A stretch of DNA of 31,079 nt. Source: an uncultured bacterium (lineage in GTDB: Bacteria > Cyanobacteriota > Vampirovibrionia > Gastranaerophilales > Gastranaerophilaceae). The stretch spans positions 1 through 31,079 of the forward strand of contig CAROLD010000021.1 in assembly GCA_949035555.1 (NCBI GenBank), given 5' to 3'. The position numbers and the translations under genes are program-made. Of this stretch, positions 24,723-31,073 are shown in pieces (the first letter of the stretch is position 1; every line of letters begins with the position of its first letter). Below the pieces are notes generated by a model that was given only the letters and a program-made list of their open reading frames with translations, did no database searches and was not told the origin of the DNA.

Positions 24723-24950
24723 TTATTTACATTTAATATAATAACCTTTAATTTTTTGAGTATTTTCATCTATATATAATTGAACGATTATTTTATCAGC
24801 TTGTAATTTTTCTTTTAATTCGTTTGAATTCATTAAATCTACTTCTTCAATATTTTCAGAATAAGGTACAGCATAGTAATTATTGCCTTGCAATTTTTCA
24901 ATATTAAGATGTTTACCTTTTATTTCGAATTCTAAAATCTCATTTTCCAT
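24723..24950 (-). CDS. Small hypothetical protein, 75 residues
   Basis: A short gene with GAGG before its ATG, third in the minus-strand unit that begins at 26308. The product is acidic, with predicted strands at both ends (NEILEFEIKGKHLNIEKLQG, then KIIVQLYIDENTQKIKGYYI), and has no signal peptide. It is probably cytoplasmic. No family recognised. The gap to the gene before it is 19 bp. Confidence 0.6.
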   Translation of the reverse strand: MENEILEFEIKGKHLNIEKLQGNNYYAVPYSENIEEVDLMNSNELKEKLQADKIIVQLYIDENTQKIKGYYIKCK

Positions 24951-24969
24951 CTTTACCTCTTTTTTTATT

Positions 24970-25458
24970 CTAATTTGACTGCCTTTGAAGATAATTTACA
25001 TATGACATAATATCACTAAATTCCCCTTTAGAAACTAACTCAGCTCGTTTTACTTTTAATGCCTGTTGCACACTCATGTCAAATGGTACAACTATAAATA
25101 ATCCATCATTCAATGTTTCAATATTAGACCAAGTTATTGTTTTTTCTTCAATAATTAAATCCTCATTATTAAATACACTTACCTGAAATAAAAACTCAGT
25201 AGTTGGCTTAACATTAGCTTTTATTGCCTTCATAACAGACATAAACTCAGAATCACTTCGACGTATTACTAATACATTTAGTTTATCATTTTGATAATTC
25301 ATAGCTAGTTGATAAGGATAATGAGGATTGTGTTCAAGCATATATTTGCTAATATTATTAAGTTTAAAATCTAAATATAATTTTGAATTAAAATAGAAAC
25401 CAAATACCATACATAAAATAACACCAATAATTACTAAATATTTTTTACTTTTTTTCAT
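24970..25458 (-). CDS. Membrane-anchored hypothetical protein, 162 residues
   Basis: A basic N-terminus and one transmembrane segment (KKYLVIIGVILCMVFGFYFN) lead to an extracytoplasmic domain of about 130 residues with alternating strands (KLNVLVIRRSDSEFMSVMKA, then FLFQVSVFNNEDLIIEEKTI). GGGAG precedes the ATG. Second in the four-gene unit, 22 bp after the zinc-ribbon gene. No family recognised. Confidence 0.68.
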   Translation of the reverse strand: MKKSKKYLVIIGVILCMVFGFYFNSKLYLDFKLNNISKYMLEHNPHYPYQLAMNYQNDKLNVLVIRRSDSEFMSVMKAIKANVKPTTEFLFQVSVFNNEDLIIEEKTITWSNIETLNDGLFIVVPFDMSVQQALKVKRAELVSKGEFSDIMSYVNYLQRQSN

Positions 25459-25480
25459 AATAGTTACTCCCTTATATTTA

Positions 25481-26308
25481 TTATTTTATAGACGCATAAT
25501 TTGCAAGTTCTGAATTATCATATACATTTACTACTCTAGTACCAATTTCAGCATCATGCGCAGATACTCTAGCTTTCAATTCAACATATTTTCTACAAGC
25601 AATTAATGTATTTAATTTATCATTATAAGTTAGACTATTCCAAGCCTGTGGATATACATAAAATTCATACACACCAGGCATTCCACCACCAAATTCACGA
25701 ATACTAACATTGACAAATGCCCTATCCACAATTCGTTGCAAATCTGCTAATTCTCTATTTCTTGCTTGTTGTTGTTCTCTTTGAGCTTGTAATCTTCTTG
25801 CTTCAGCTTGTTTCCGTTCTTGTTCACGTTTTCGCTGAGCTAATTCTTGTGCCTTACGTTCTTGTATCTCTAACTTTTTAACTTCTCGTTCGGCATTTGT
25901 AATTTTATTTTTCAAATCAGAATCTTTATCATTATAATTACTAGCATTTTCATAATTTAGTAACGCATTTTTATAATCTTTATTTTTATATTGTTCATCA
26001 GCTTTAGAAATATAATAATTATAATTTATACTTGAAGAATATTCCGAAATATTTTTATAATCCCCAAGTTCATCAAGTTTACTTTTTGCACTCTCCCAAT
26101 TTTTACTATCTACATCTGATATAATCTCATTATATAAATTTTTTTTGTATATTATACCTTTGGTAATAGGCATAATAATTGCAACAGATAAAATTAGACA
26201 AAAAATTACACCTAATATTATTGTATTATTACCTTCAAATTTTGCTCCACAATTTGAACAGAATTTTGATTCATCTGAGATTTCTAAACTACATTTTGGA
26301 CACTGCAT
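25481..26308 (-). CDS. Zinc-ribbon, single-TM, coiled-coil protein (275 residues)
   Basis: A cytoplasmic zinc ribbon at the N-terminus (CPKC at 3-6 and CSNC at 17-20) is followed by one transmembrane helix (TIILGVIFCLILSVAIIMPI, about 29-48). Outside comes a TPR-like helical repeat region (DSKNWESAKSKLDELGDYKN, then ADEQYKNKDYKNALLNYENA). Next is a long Glu/Arg/Gln coiled coil (EREVKKLEIQERKAQELAQR onward), then a small C-terminal domain (VNVSIREFGGGMPGVYEFYV). Zinc-ribbon plus TM plus repeat architecture occurs in many regulatory or sensing membrane proteins. AAGGAG lies before the ATG. It heads the four-gene unit. Confidence 0.72.
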   Translation of the reverse strand: MQCPKCSLEISDESKFCSNCGAKFEGNNTIILGVIFCLILSVAIIMPITKGIIYKKNLYNEIISDVDSKNWESAKSKLDELGDYKNISEYSSSINYNYYISKADEQYKNKDYKNALLNYENASNYNDKDSDLKNKITNAEREVKKLEIQERKAQELAQRKREQERKQAEARRLQAQREQQQARNRELADLQRIVDRAFVNVSIREFGGGMPGVYEFYVYPQAWNSLTYNDKLNTLIACRKYVELKARVSAHDAEIGTRVVNVYDNSELANYASIK

Positions 26309-26344
26309 ATATAACTCCTTTATTATTATTTGTTACGGATATTT

Positions 26345-26356
26345 TACATAGGTAAA
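26345..26356. promoter_or_regulatory. Shared 12-bp motif, copy 2
   Basis: TACATAGGTAAA, the exact reverse complement of the motif at 22366-22377. It lies in the divergent promoter region between the zinc-ribbon operon (start 26308) and the XRE gene (start 26499). A related TATGTACCT is at 27635-27643, 47 bp before the Fic start. Confidence 0.4.
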
Positions 26357-26498
26357 CTAAATAATACCCATGTGAATAATACCACAAAAATTTAAAATAG
26401 TTATTATATTTTATAACTTTTTTATATTTTCGCAATATATATGGTTAATAAGTCATTATAAATAAGGTACTTTTATATAAGTAATGAAGGATATTACC

Positions 26499-26840
26499 AT
26501 GTTTTATGATGATAAAAAATTTATTGGAAACAAGCTAAAGCAAGCAAGAGTAAAAGCAGGTTTATCGCAAATTCAACTTGCCGAAAAGATAGGATTAAGT
26601 GAAAAACATGTAAGTAACATTGAACGTGGACAAAACTTTCCATCTTTAGATACATTTTTTAGACTTTGCGAGGTTTTTAATTTATCATTAGCTGATTTTG
26701 GTATAAATATCCAATTTGAACAAAACAAGCAAAGAGAAGAATTATTAAATAAAATTTTCTCAGCAAATGACAATAAATTACAGGCATATACTACCTCACT
26801 AGATTCATTAGATAAAATATTAGCAGAATATAAGAAGTAA
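26499..26840 (+). CDS. XRE-family HTH regulator
   Basis: The helix-turn-helix is complete: LKQARVKAGLSQIQLAEKIG, then LSEKHVSNIERGQNFPSLDT and FFRLCEVFNLSLADFG. A short helical C-terminus (about 40 residues) may dimerise. I choose ATG 26499 because AAGGA lies seven bases before it; an ATG 15 bases upstream overlaps that site. It is the likely repressor of the element. It is divergent from the zinc-ribbon operon and convergent with the Fic gene, with 4 bp between the stops. Confidence 0.85.
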   Translation: MFYDDKKFIGNKLKQARVKAGLSQIQLAEKIGLSEKHVSNIERGQNFPSLDTFFRLCEVFNLSLADFGINIQFEQNKQREELLNKIFSANDNKLQAYTTSLDSLDKILAEYKK

Positions 26841-26844
26841 ACAT

Positions 26845-27588
26845 TTAAAACCTTTGAATAATCTTCAAATATTCTTTTTGAGCTTCTAATGTCATTTCAG
26901 AAATAAAGTTTATAAATGGAATAAAATTACCACTATTTGTATCTTGTAAAGCTCTTATATAATCACTTCTTACAACTGGTGGAATTGATACTATATTATA
27001 GCCACTTTGCAGTAAAGCTAAATTCATCAATAATCTTGCGACCCTTCCATTACCGTCTATAAATGGATGAATATTTACAAAAATAATATGAACCATTGAC
27101 GCATATTCTACTGGGTGTAATGTTCTTTTTAACTTAGGTAATTTATCAATAAATTCTTGCATTTTCAAATCTAATATTTCAGGTTTTGGAAACTCAACAT
27201 CAGAACCAGTAATAATAACTTGTGTTTCCCTGTATTTGCCTGCTTTTTCAGAATCAATTTTTGTATAAAAGAGTTTATGCAAATTTTTTATGTCATCTTG
27301 AGTAAAATAATCTTTTTTAGCAAGATTTATAATTTCATCATAGGCTTTAGCGTGCCCTATTGCTTCAAAATGGTCTTTCATTGGTTTTCCACCAACGGTT
27401 ATTCCATCTTCAATAACAACCTTTGTTTCTGCCAAATCAAGAGTATTACCTTCAATAGCATTAGAAGAATATGTTAAACCTATTTTGTAATATTCTTTTA
27501 TCTGTGCCAATGCATCTTGCGATAATGGTCTAAAATTATCTATTTGCTTTTTAAATTCATCATTTTGTTCGAAACAATTTCTATACAT
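26845..27588 (-). CDS. Fic-domain protein
   Basis: Fic enzymes usually transfer AMP from ATP to a hydroxyl of a target protein. The 247-residue product has the full active-site motif HPFIDGNGRVAR (174-185). Upstream is the inhibitory helix motif SNAIEGN ([S/T]xxxE[G/N], Ser42-Glu46-Gly47), whose Glu holds ATP in an inactive pose. It is therefore a class II, self-inhibited Fic with the inhibitory helix N-terminal to the core. The start is ATG 27588, after GAGGAA; an in-frame TTG four codons earlier overlaps that site. It is convergent with XRE. It could be a toxin, a regulator of host factors or a defence effector; the target is unknown. Confidence 0.92.
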   Translation of the reverse strand: MYRNCFEQNDEFKKQIDNFRPLSQDALAQIKEYYKIGLTYSSNAIEGNTLDLAETKVVIEDGITVGGKPMKDHFEAIGHAKAYDEIINLAKKDYFTQDDIKNLHKLFYTKIDSEKAGKYRETQVIITGSDVEFPKPEILDLKMQEFIDKLPKLKRTLHPVEYASMVHIIFVNIHPFIDGNGRVARLLMNLALLQSGYNIVSIPPVVRSDYIRALQDTNSGNFIPFINFISEMTLEAQKEYLKIIQRF

Positions 27589-27764
27589 ATTCTTCCTCAA
27601 AACAATTATACCATATAATTCGTACTTTTGCTTATATGTACCTATTTATACTATACAAATATATCTTTTAAAGTACATCTTTCATGCCTGCAAAATAGTT
27701 ATACTGATTAGCTTTAAGCTCCTTTTTATGCTCTCAATATATTCTAATATTTACCAAGCATTTT

Positions 27765-28745
27765 TCATGATAATCCAATATTTTTAATATGTTGTATATT
27801 TTCAAGTGTAAGAACAGGTAAATACTGTTTAAAATGCTCTACAATACTATTTATTGTGTTATAAACAAGTTTATTTGTTGGATTAGTTGCTTTTATCTTA
27901 CGTTCAATATCTGATACACTCATATTTTTAACAAAATAATAATCTAATATATCAAATATATTTGCGTGTATCTTAGGATTATACTTCTTAGGTTTAACCT
28001 TAAAATACTTCAATTTTAACATCTCTGAATAAAGTAAGCCTTTAGCTATATTATACTCAGATTCTGCACTTCCTTGTATATTTGTAGGGTGAAACTCTAG
28101 TGTATGCTTATCTTCTCTAATTGGTAAAATTGAATAACCACTATTTTCTTCAAACTTTGTATTATAAAATATATGATGTCCTTGTATATGAGAAGTTAAA
28201 GTAGGATTATTATTGATAAAATAAATCATTGGTAAAAATCTTTGTGTATAAATCGTTTGAGAAATATCTCCACGATTATTATATAATCCCATTTTATCAA
28301 ATTTATAACTAAAATTTGGCTTAACTGCATTTCTTACAAGTTTAAATCTTGAATACTCAGATGAATATTCATTTTTACGTCTAGTTAATTTACGTTTTAA
28401 TGTTTTTAAATAGTTTTTATAAGCATCATAAATTGTTATAAGAATATGTGTATAATCCTTATTATCATTTTCTTTTATATAAGAGACTAAAATATATTGA
28501 TGTTTATACTCTCTAAATACACATTCTGTTAAAATACAATTATATTTATCTTTTTGAGCTTTTAGTAAAAAATCTTTTAATTTACGTTGTAAAAATTCCT
28601 CTTCCTCTACTAAATAAGGTTTCCACACATAAGGTTGAAGATTCAATTCACCAATACCTAAAATATTATCTATATTGGTATCTTTTACAGTTATACCAAA
28701 CAGCTCTTTATATGTTTTCAATAGTTGTTTTAAACTTTTGTACAT
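27765..28745 (-). CDS. HNH-like protein with C-terminal HTH, copy B (326 residues)
   Basis: A diverged homologue of the product at 23562. Same order: a helical/strand N-terminal region (QRKLKDFLLKAQKDKYNCIL), then YTQRF (166-170), a His pair (190-191, QGHHIFYN), SILP-IREDK-H214-TLEF-H219, and a C-terminal helix-turn-helix-like end (ILDYYFVKNMSVSDIERKIK, then YNTINSIVEHFKQYLPVL). It has about 30 extra N-terminal residues compared with copy A. The spacing between the His pair and the last two His differs (23 and 31 residues), but the end block is identical in spacing. The -10 box lies six bases before the ATG, so it is probably leaderless. It might act on DNA as a nuclease or regulator; this is not proved. 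Confidence 0.6.
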   Translation of the reverse strand: MYKSLKQLLKTYKELFGITVKDTNIDNILGIGELNLQPYVWKPYLVEEEEFLQRKLKDFLLKAQKDKYNCILTECVFREYKHQYILVSYIKENDNKDYTHILITIYDAYKNYLKTLKRKLTRRKNEYSSEYSRFKLVRNAVKPNFSYKFDKMGLYNNRGDISQTIYTQRFLPMIYFINNNPTLTSHIQGHHIFYNTKFEENSGYSILPIREDKHTLEFHPTNIQGSAESEYNIAKGLLYSEMLKLKYFKVKPKKYNPKIHANIFDILDYYFVKNMSVSDIERKIKATNPTNKLVYNTINSIVEHFKQYLPVLTLENIQHIKNIGLS

Positions 28746-28751
28746 TATTCC

Positions 28752-28779
28752 ATTGTATCATTTCCAATTTGTATGACAA
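28752..28779 (-). promoter_or_regulatory. Promoter of HNH-like copy B (leaderless candidate)
   Basis: On the minus strand: TTGTCA (28779-28774), 16-bp spacer, TACAAT (28757-28752), then six bases and ATG at 28745. The transcript would start at or beside the start codon. Confidence 0.6.
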
Positions 28780-29221
28780 GATTTTTGAACCGGGCTAAGA
28801 TTTATTACAATAGTGGTAAAAATTAAGTACGATTACCAAACTATTTTAAAATTTCACTCAGGTACACCACAGAAAAAACACTTAAAAACCCATATATTAA
28901 GTTTTTGTTACATTCTCTGTATTTCAATAGATATAAGGGTTTTGGTAAGCTTTACATCTATTTTGAGAAAAATTCAAATATTCAATCTAAGGTAGCTAGA
29001 ATCAAAAATAAGAAATCTTACCTTTTACCTATATCCTGATACCTAATTGTAAAAAAGTCTTCATTTTAAACTAATTTTTGATAACCTATTATTTTAGCCC
29101 TTGTGTACCAAGACTTTCAGAAAAATTTTTATTTTAAATTGATATTTGAGGGGTTTTCTCAAATTTACTAGAATTTTGGTTTTATTAAAATTTTAAAACC
29201 CTTGCTATAAAAGGCTTTACC
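28780..29221. other. Gene-free A+T-rich interval of about 440 bp
   Basis: I see no convincing gene here: the only open frame (28813-28995, plus strand) has no ribosome-binding site and low-complexity content. Short inverted repeats occur (CTTAAAAAC with GTTTTTG near 28880-28907), and the T-rich stretches are typical of this element. No array, tRNA or obvious structured RNA is visible. Confidence 0.5.
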
Positions 29222-29250
29222 TTGATTTCATATCAAAAATATGTTATAAT
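29222..29250 (+). promoter_or_regulatory. Promoter of the excisionase-integrase unit
   Basis: TTGATT (29222-29227), 17-bp spacer, TATAAT (29245-29250), with an extended -10 TGT. The -35 box lies in a small inverted repeat (TTGAT-ttcat-ATCAA). The start near 29257 gives a leader of about 210 bases before the excisionase-like gene. Confidence 0.7.
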
Positions 29251-29274
29251 AAAAATATACAAATTACCCCTAAA

Positions 29275-29345
29275 AAAATTAGACCGATATCGGATAAGTC
29301 TAATCATAAATAAAAATAACTAAGGAGAAATAGTCCGATGATTTC
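29275..29345 (+). other. Structured leader with CCGATATCGG palindrome
   Basis: TTAGAC and GTCTAA (29279-29303) can pair around the perfect palindrome CCGATATCGG. ATCGGA in it can alternatively pair with TCCGAT (29334-29339), which overlaps an ATG (29338) placed after AAGGAG. The mini-frame there is only MIS and its stop overlaps a TTG that opens a 29-codon frame. This is the layout of a leader that switches between two RNA folds; function is inferred. Confidence 0.3.
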
Positions 29346-29435
29346 TTGACTGGTTTATTTTTAATGCAAATTTTTACCTTTTTGGTTGAAATTATTAAAA
29401 GACTATATATTGTCTGGCACAGATATATAGTTTAG
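29346..29435 (+). CDS. Possible hydrophobic micro-protein, 29 residues
   Basis: A TTG at 29346, overlapping the TGA of the three-codon frame before it (TTGA), opens a frame reading MTGLFLMQIFTFLVEIIKRL and YIVWHRYIV, stop at 29433-29435. A shorter form could begin at ATG 29364. The sequence is a single hydrophobic helix with a basic end, like a leader or small membrane peptide. The only ribosome-binding site is that of the three-codon frame, so translation would depend on coupling. Weak evidence. Confidence 0.25.
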   Translation: MTGLFLMQIFTFLVEIIKRLYIVWHRYIV

Positions 29436-29465
29436 TTTGTAGTGCCAATAAATAAGGAGAATAAA

Positions 29466-29753
29466 ATGATGGTGTTAAAACACGCAATACAATTAATTAA
29501 TTATGCTTTTATTGATTCTAAATCAAACAGTAAATCTAATAATTTAAAGGTATTATCAAATGTATCTGAACCAAATGTATATTACTTGATAGTTCCTGAT
29601 AAATTATACACAGTAGCTGAAACAGCCCAATTATTAAGAGTAAAAAAAGATACAATATACAAATGGAATCACTATAAAAAAATCAAATCAACAAAAAGCG
29701 GTGGTAAATTATTATTTTTAGGTCGAAATATAAAAGCATATTTAGGATTATAG
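29466..29753 (+). CDS. Excisionase-like MerR/HTH_17 protein
   Basis: The 95-residue product ends in a winged helix-turn-helix of the excisionase/HTH_17 type: YTVAETAQLLRVKKDTIYKW, then NHYKKIKSTKSGGKLLFLGR with the Gly-turn wing, and NIKAYL. The first 45 residues are low-complexity Ser/Asn/Lys. I choose ATG 29466 because AAGGAG lies six bases upstream; a GTG at 29442 precedes that site. It is placed directly before the integrase gene. It would bend the attachment-site DNA to favour excision, or regulate integrase expression. Confidence 0.78.
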   Translation: MMVLKHAIQLINYAFIDSKSNSKSNNLKVLSNVSEPNVYYLIVPDKLYTVAETAQLLRVKKDTIYKWNHYKKIKSTKSGGKLLFLGRNIKAYLGL

Positions 29754-29757
29754 AAAT

Positions 29758-29802
29758 AAGTACTTGAAATCAAAGTAAAAGTATTATATGATTTAAGTAC
29801 TT
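29758..29802 (+). other. Stem-loop between the excisionase-like and integrase genes
   Basis: AAGTACTTGAAATCA (29758-29772) pairs with TGATTTAAGTACTT (29789-29802), 14 bp with one bulged base, around a 16-base loop. It begins four bases after the stop of the excisionase-like gene. There is no T run, so it is not a normal terminator; it could protect the mRNA, pause transcription or be an operator (each arm contains the palindrome AAGTACTT). Confidence 0.55.
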
Positions 29803-29845
29803 TAATCATAGCAAGTTACTCAAAAATAAGTAAAAGGAGAAAATA

Positions 29846-30913
29846 ATGAGTATTAAAAAAAGAGGAAATTCTTGGCAAATAGATTATACTGATATTACAG
29901 GTAAAAGAGTAAGAAAATCAGGTTTTAAAACAAAAGCTGAAGCAGATATTGCACTTACAGAGGCAAAAGCTAATAAAAATAAAGGATTAAGTAATGTAAT
30001 TGATAAAAATATTACTATTCAAGAAGCTTGTATATATTTTATTGAACGATATGCAAAATTACATTGTAAAGAAAAAACTTATGATGAATATTATAGGATA
30101 GTAAACAAAGAAATTATACCGTATTTAAAAAATGCAAAACTGGCAAAACTTTCAAAAATTGATGTTGAAAACTTTATATGCTATCTTATTGATACTAAAA
30201 ATTTAAGTACAGCAACCATAAATAAATATAAAACATTATTAGGTTCAATAATAGAAAGAGAAATTGAAAATGGCGCAATTTTTCAAAATGTTGTAAATAA
30301 AGTGAAAAATTTAAAAAATAATTCGAAACAAGCAAGAGCTTTAACAAAAGAAGAAATCGAAAAACTTCTTAATAGCTGTAAATTAGTAAATCCCTATTTT
30401 TACCCAATGTTATTTACTGCATTAAATACAGGCATGAGACGAGGAGAACTTATTGCACTAATGTGGAATAACGTAGATTTTGACAAAAATTTAATTTACG
30501 TAATATATAGTTCATATAAAGGCAAATTGGTAACACCAAAAAGTAAAACCTCGTATAGAGGAATAAGAATATCAAAAGCATTAAAAAAAGTTTTAATAGA
30601 GCAAAAATTAAAAACTGGTAATGGTGAATTTGTATTTCCAAATTCAAAGGGTGGTATTTTTATAGGAGATAATGTATCAAAAAGATTATTTGCCCCTGTT
30701 GTAAAAGCTTGTAATATTGGGCATATAAAATTTCATGATTTAAGACATACATTTGGTAGTCAATTATTAGAAAATGGTGCGACTCAAAAATATGTACAAA
30801 CTCAAATGGGACATTCATCATCTAGAATTACACTAGATATATATAATCATCTATTACCAGATTCATATCAAAAAGCTGATGAAATTATGGATAATTTATA
30901 TTTAGCGAGTTAA
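29846..30913 (+). CDS. int: Tyrosine recombinase (integrase) of the element
   Basis: The 355-residue product has an N-terminal arm-binding domain (RGNSWQIDYTDITGKRVRKS, 6-25), a core-binding SAM-like domain (about 58-155) and the catalytic domain. Catalytic residues are visible: Arg198 in TGMRRGE, a Lys at about 234 (PKSKTS), His297-x-x-Arg300 in HDLRHTFG, His323 in MGHSS and Tyr333 in DIYNHLL. All are present, so it should be active. It lies 110 bp from the tRNA repeat, transcribed towards it, and would integrate the element by recombination in the anticodon region. AAGGAG precedes the ATG. Confidence 0.97.
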   Translation: MSIKKRGNSWQIDYTDITGKRVRKSGFKTKAEADIALTEAKANKNKGLSNVIDKNITIQEACIYFIERYAKLHCKEKTYDEYYRIVNKEIIPYLKNAKLAKLSKIDVENFICYLIDTKNLSTATINKYKTLLGSIIEREIENGAIFQNVVNKVKNLKNNSKQARALTKEEIEKLLNSCKLVNPYFYPMLFTALNTGMRRGELIALMWNNVDFDKNLIYVIYSSYKGKLVTPKSKTSYRGIRISKALKKVLIEQKLKTGNGEFVFPNSKGGIFIGDNVSKRLFAPVVKACNIGHIKFHDLRHTFGSQLLENGATQKYVQTQMGHSSSRITLDIYNHLLPDSYQKADEIMDNLYLAS

Positions 30914-30919
30914 TTTTAT

Positions 30920-30937
30920 TGGCACATTTATGGCACA
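30920..30937 (+). promoter_or_regulatory. Two TGGCACA repeats, candidate integrase arm sites (right)
   Basis: TGGCACA at 30920-30926 and 30931-30937, 11 bp apart and directly after the integrase stop. They mirror the pair at the left end in spacing and distance from the core (about 130 bp). Confidence 0.5.
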
Positions 30938-30999
30938 TTTCAAAAATTCGTGTAGATTTATCAAGTTATAAAAAAAAATACTAAACTCCCAAAAGCAAT

Positions 31000-31027
31000 A
31001 AAAAAGAGCCTTTACAGACTCTTTTTT
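31000..31027 (-). terminator. Element-borne terminator of tRNA-Gly
   Basis: AAAAAAGAG (31000-31008) pairs with CTCTTTTTT (31019-31027) around a 10-base loop, directly after the tRNA 3' end on the minus strand, followed by T residues. It differs in sequence from the terminator at 21859-21889, which follows the displaced fragment. Confidence 0.8.
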
Positions 31028-31073
31028 ATGGAGCGGGAGACGAGGCTCGAACTCGCGACATCCTCCTTGGCAA
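31024..31073 (-). repeat. Right attachment site, inside tRNA-Gly
   Basis: Second copy of the 50-bp boundary repeat (49/50 with 21886-21935). It covers the tRNA from anticodon loop to the CCA end plus five bases. With this copy the anticodon stem pairs correctly (CCTCC with GGAGG). Confidence 0.93.

Larger units (their letters stand above)
21886..31073. mobile_element. 9,138-bp integrative element in tRNA-Gly(GCC)
   Basis: The element is bounded by the 50-bp repeat of the tRNA 3' half. The right copy lies in the tRNA gene itself, so integration keeps the tRNA whole. A tyrosine recombinase gene is the last gene before the tRNA, with an excisionase-like gene ahead of it. Genes inside are more A+T-rich than the chromosome to the left. 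Cargo, left to right: a small DNA-binding protein, a frameshifted two-domain protein, an HNH-like protein, a four-gene membrane/secreted operon, XRE, Fic and a second HNH-like protein. I see no relaxase, replication gene, capsid or terminase, so transfer would need a helper or another mechanism. Confidence 0.9.

Noticed and set aside
26499..27588. XRE and Fic as a classical toxin-antitoxin operon
   Set aside because: The genes are convergent, not in one operon, and Fic carries its own inhibitory motif.
23562..28745. HNH-like pair as a restriction-modification system
   Set aside because: No methyltransferase motif is present in the element, so self-protection would be unexplained; a nuclease role stays only a possibility.
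28813..28995. Open frame of 60 codons on the plus strand in the gene-free interval
   Set aside because: No ribosome-binding site, low-complexity translation, and it lies just upstream of a good divergent promoter; it looks like chance in A+T-rich DNA.
21886..31073. Element as a prophage or conjugative element
   Set aside because: No capsid, terminase, portal, tail, relaxase, coupling or secretion gene could be recognised; only integration genes are clear.
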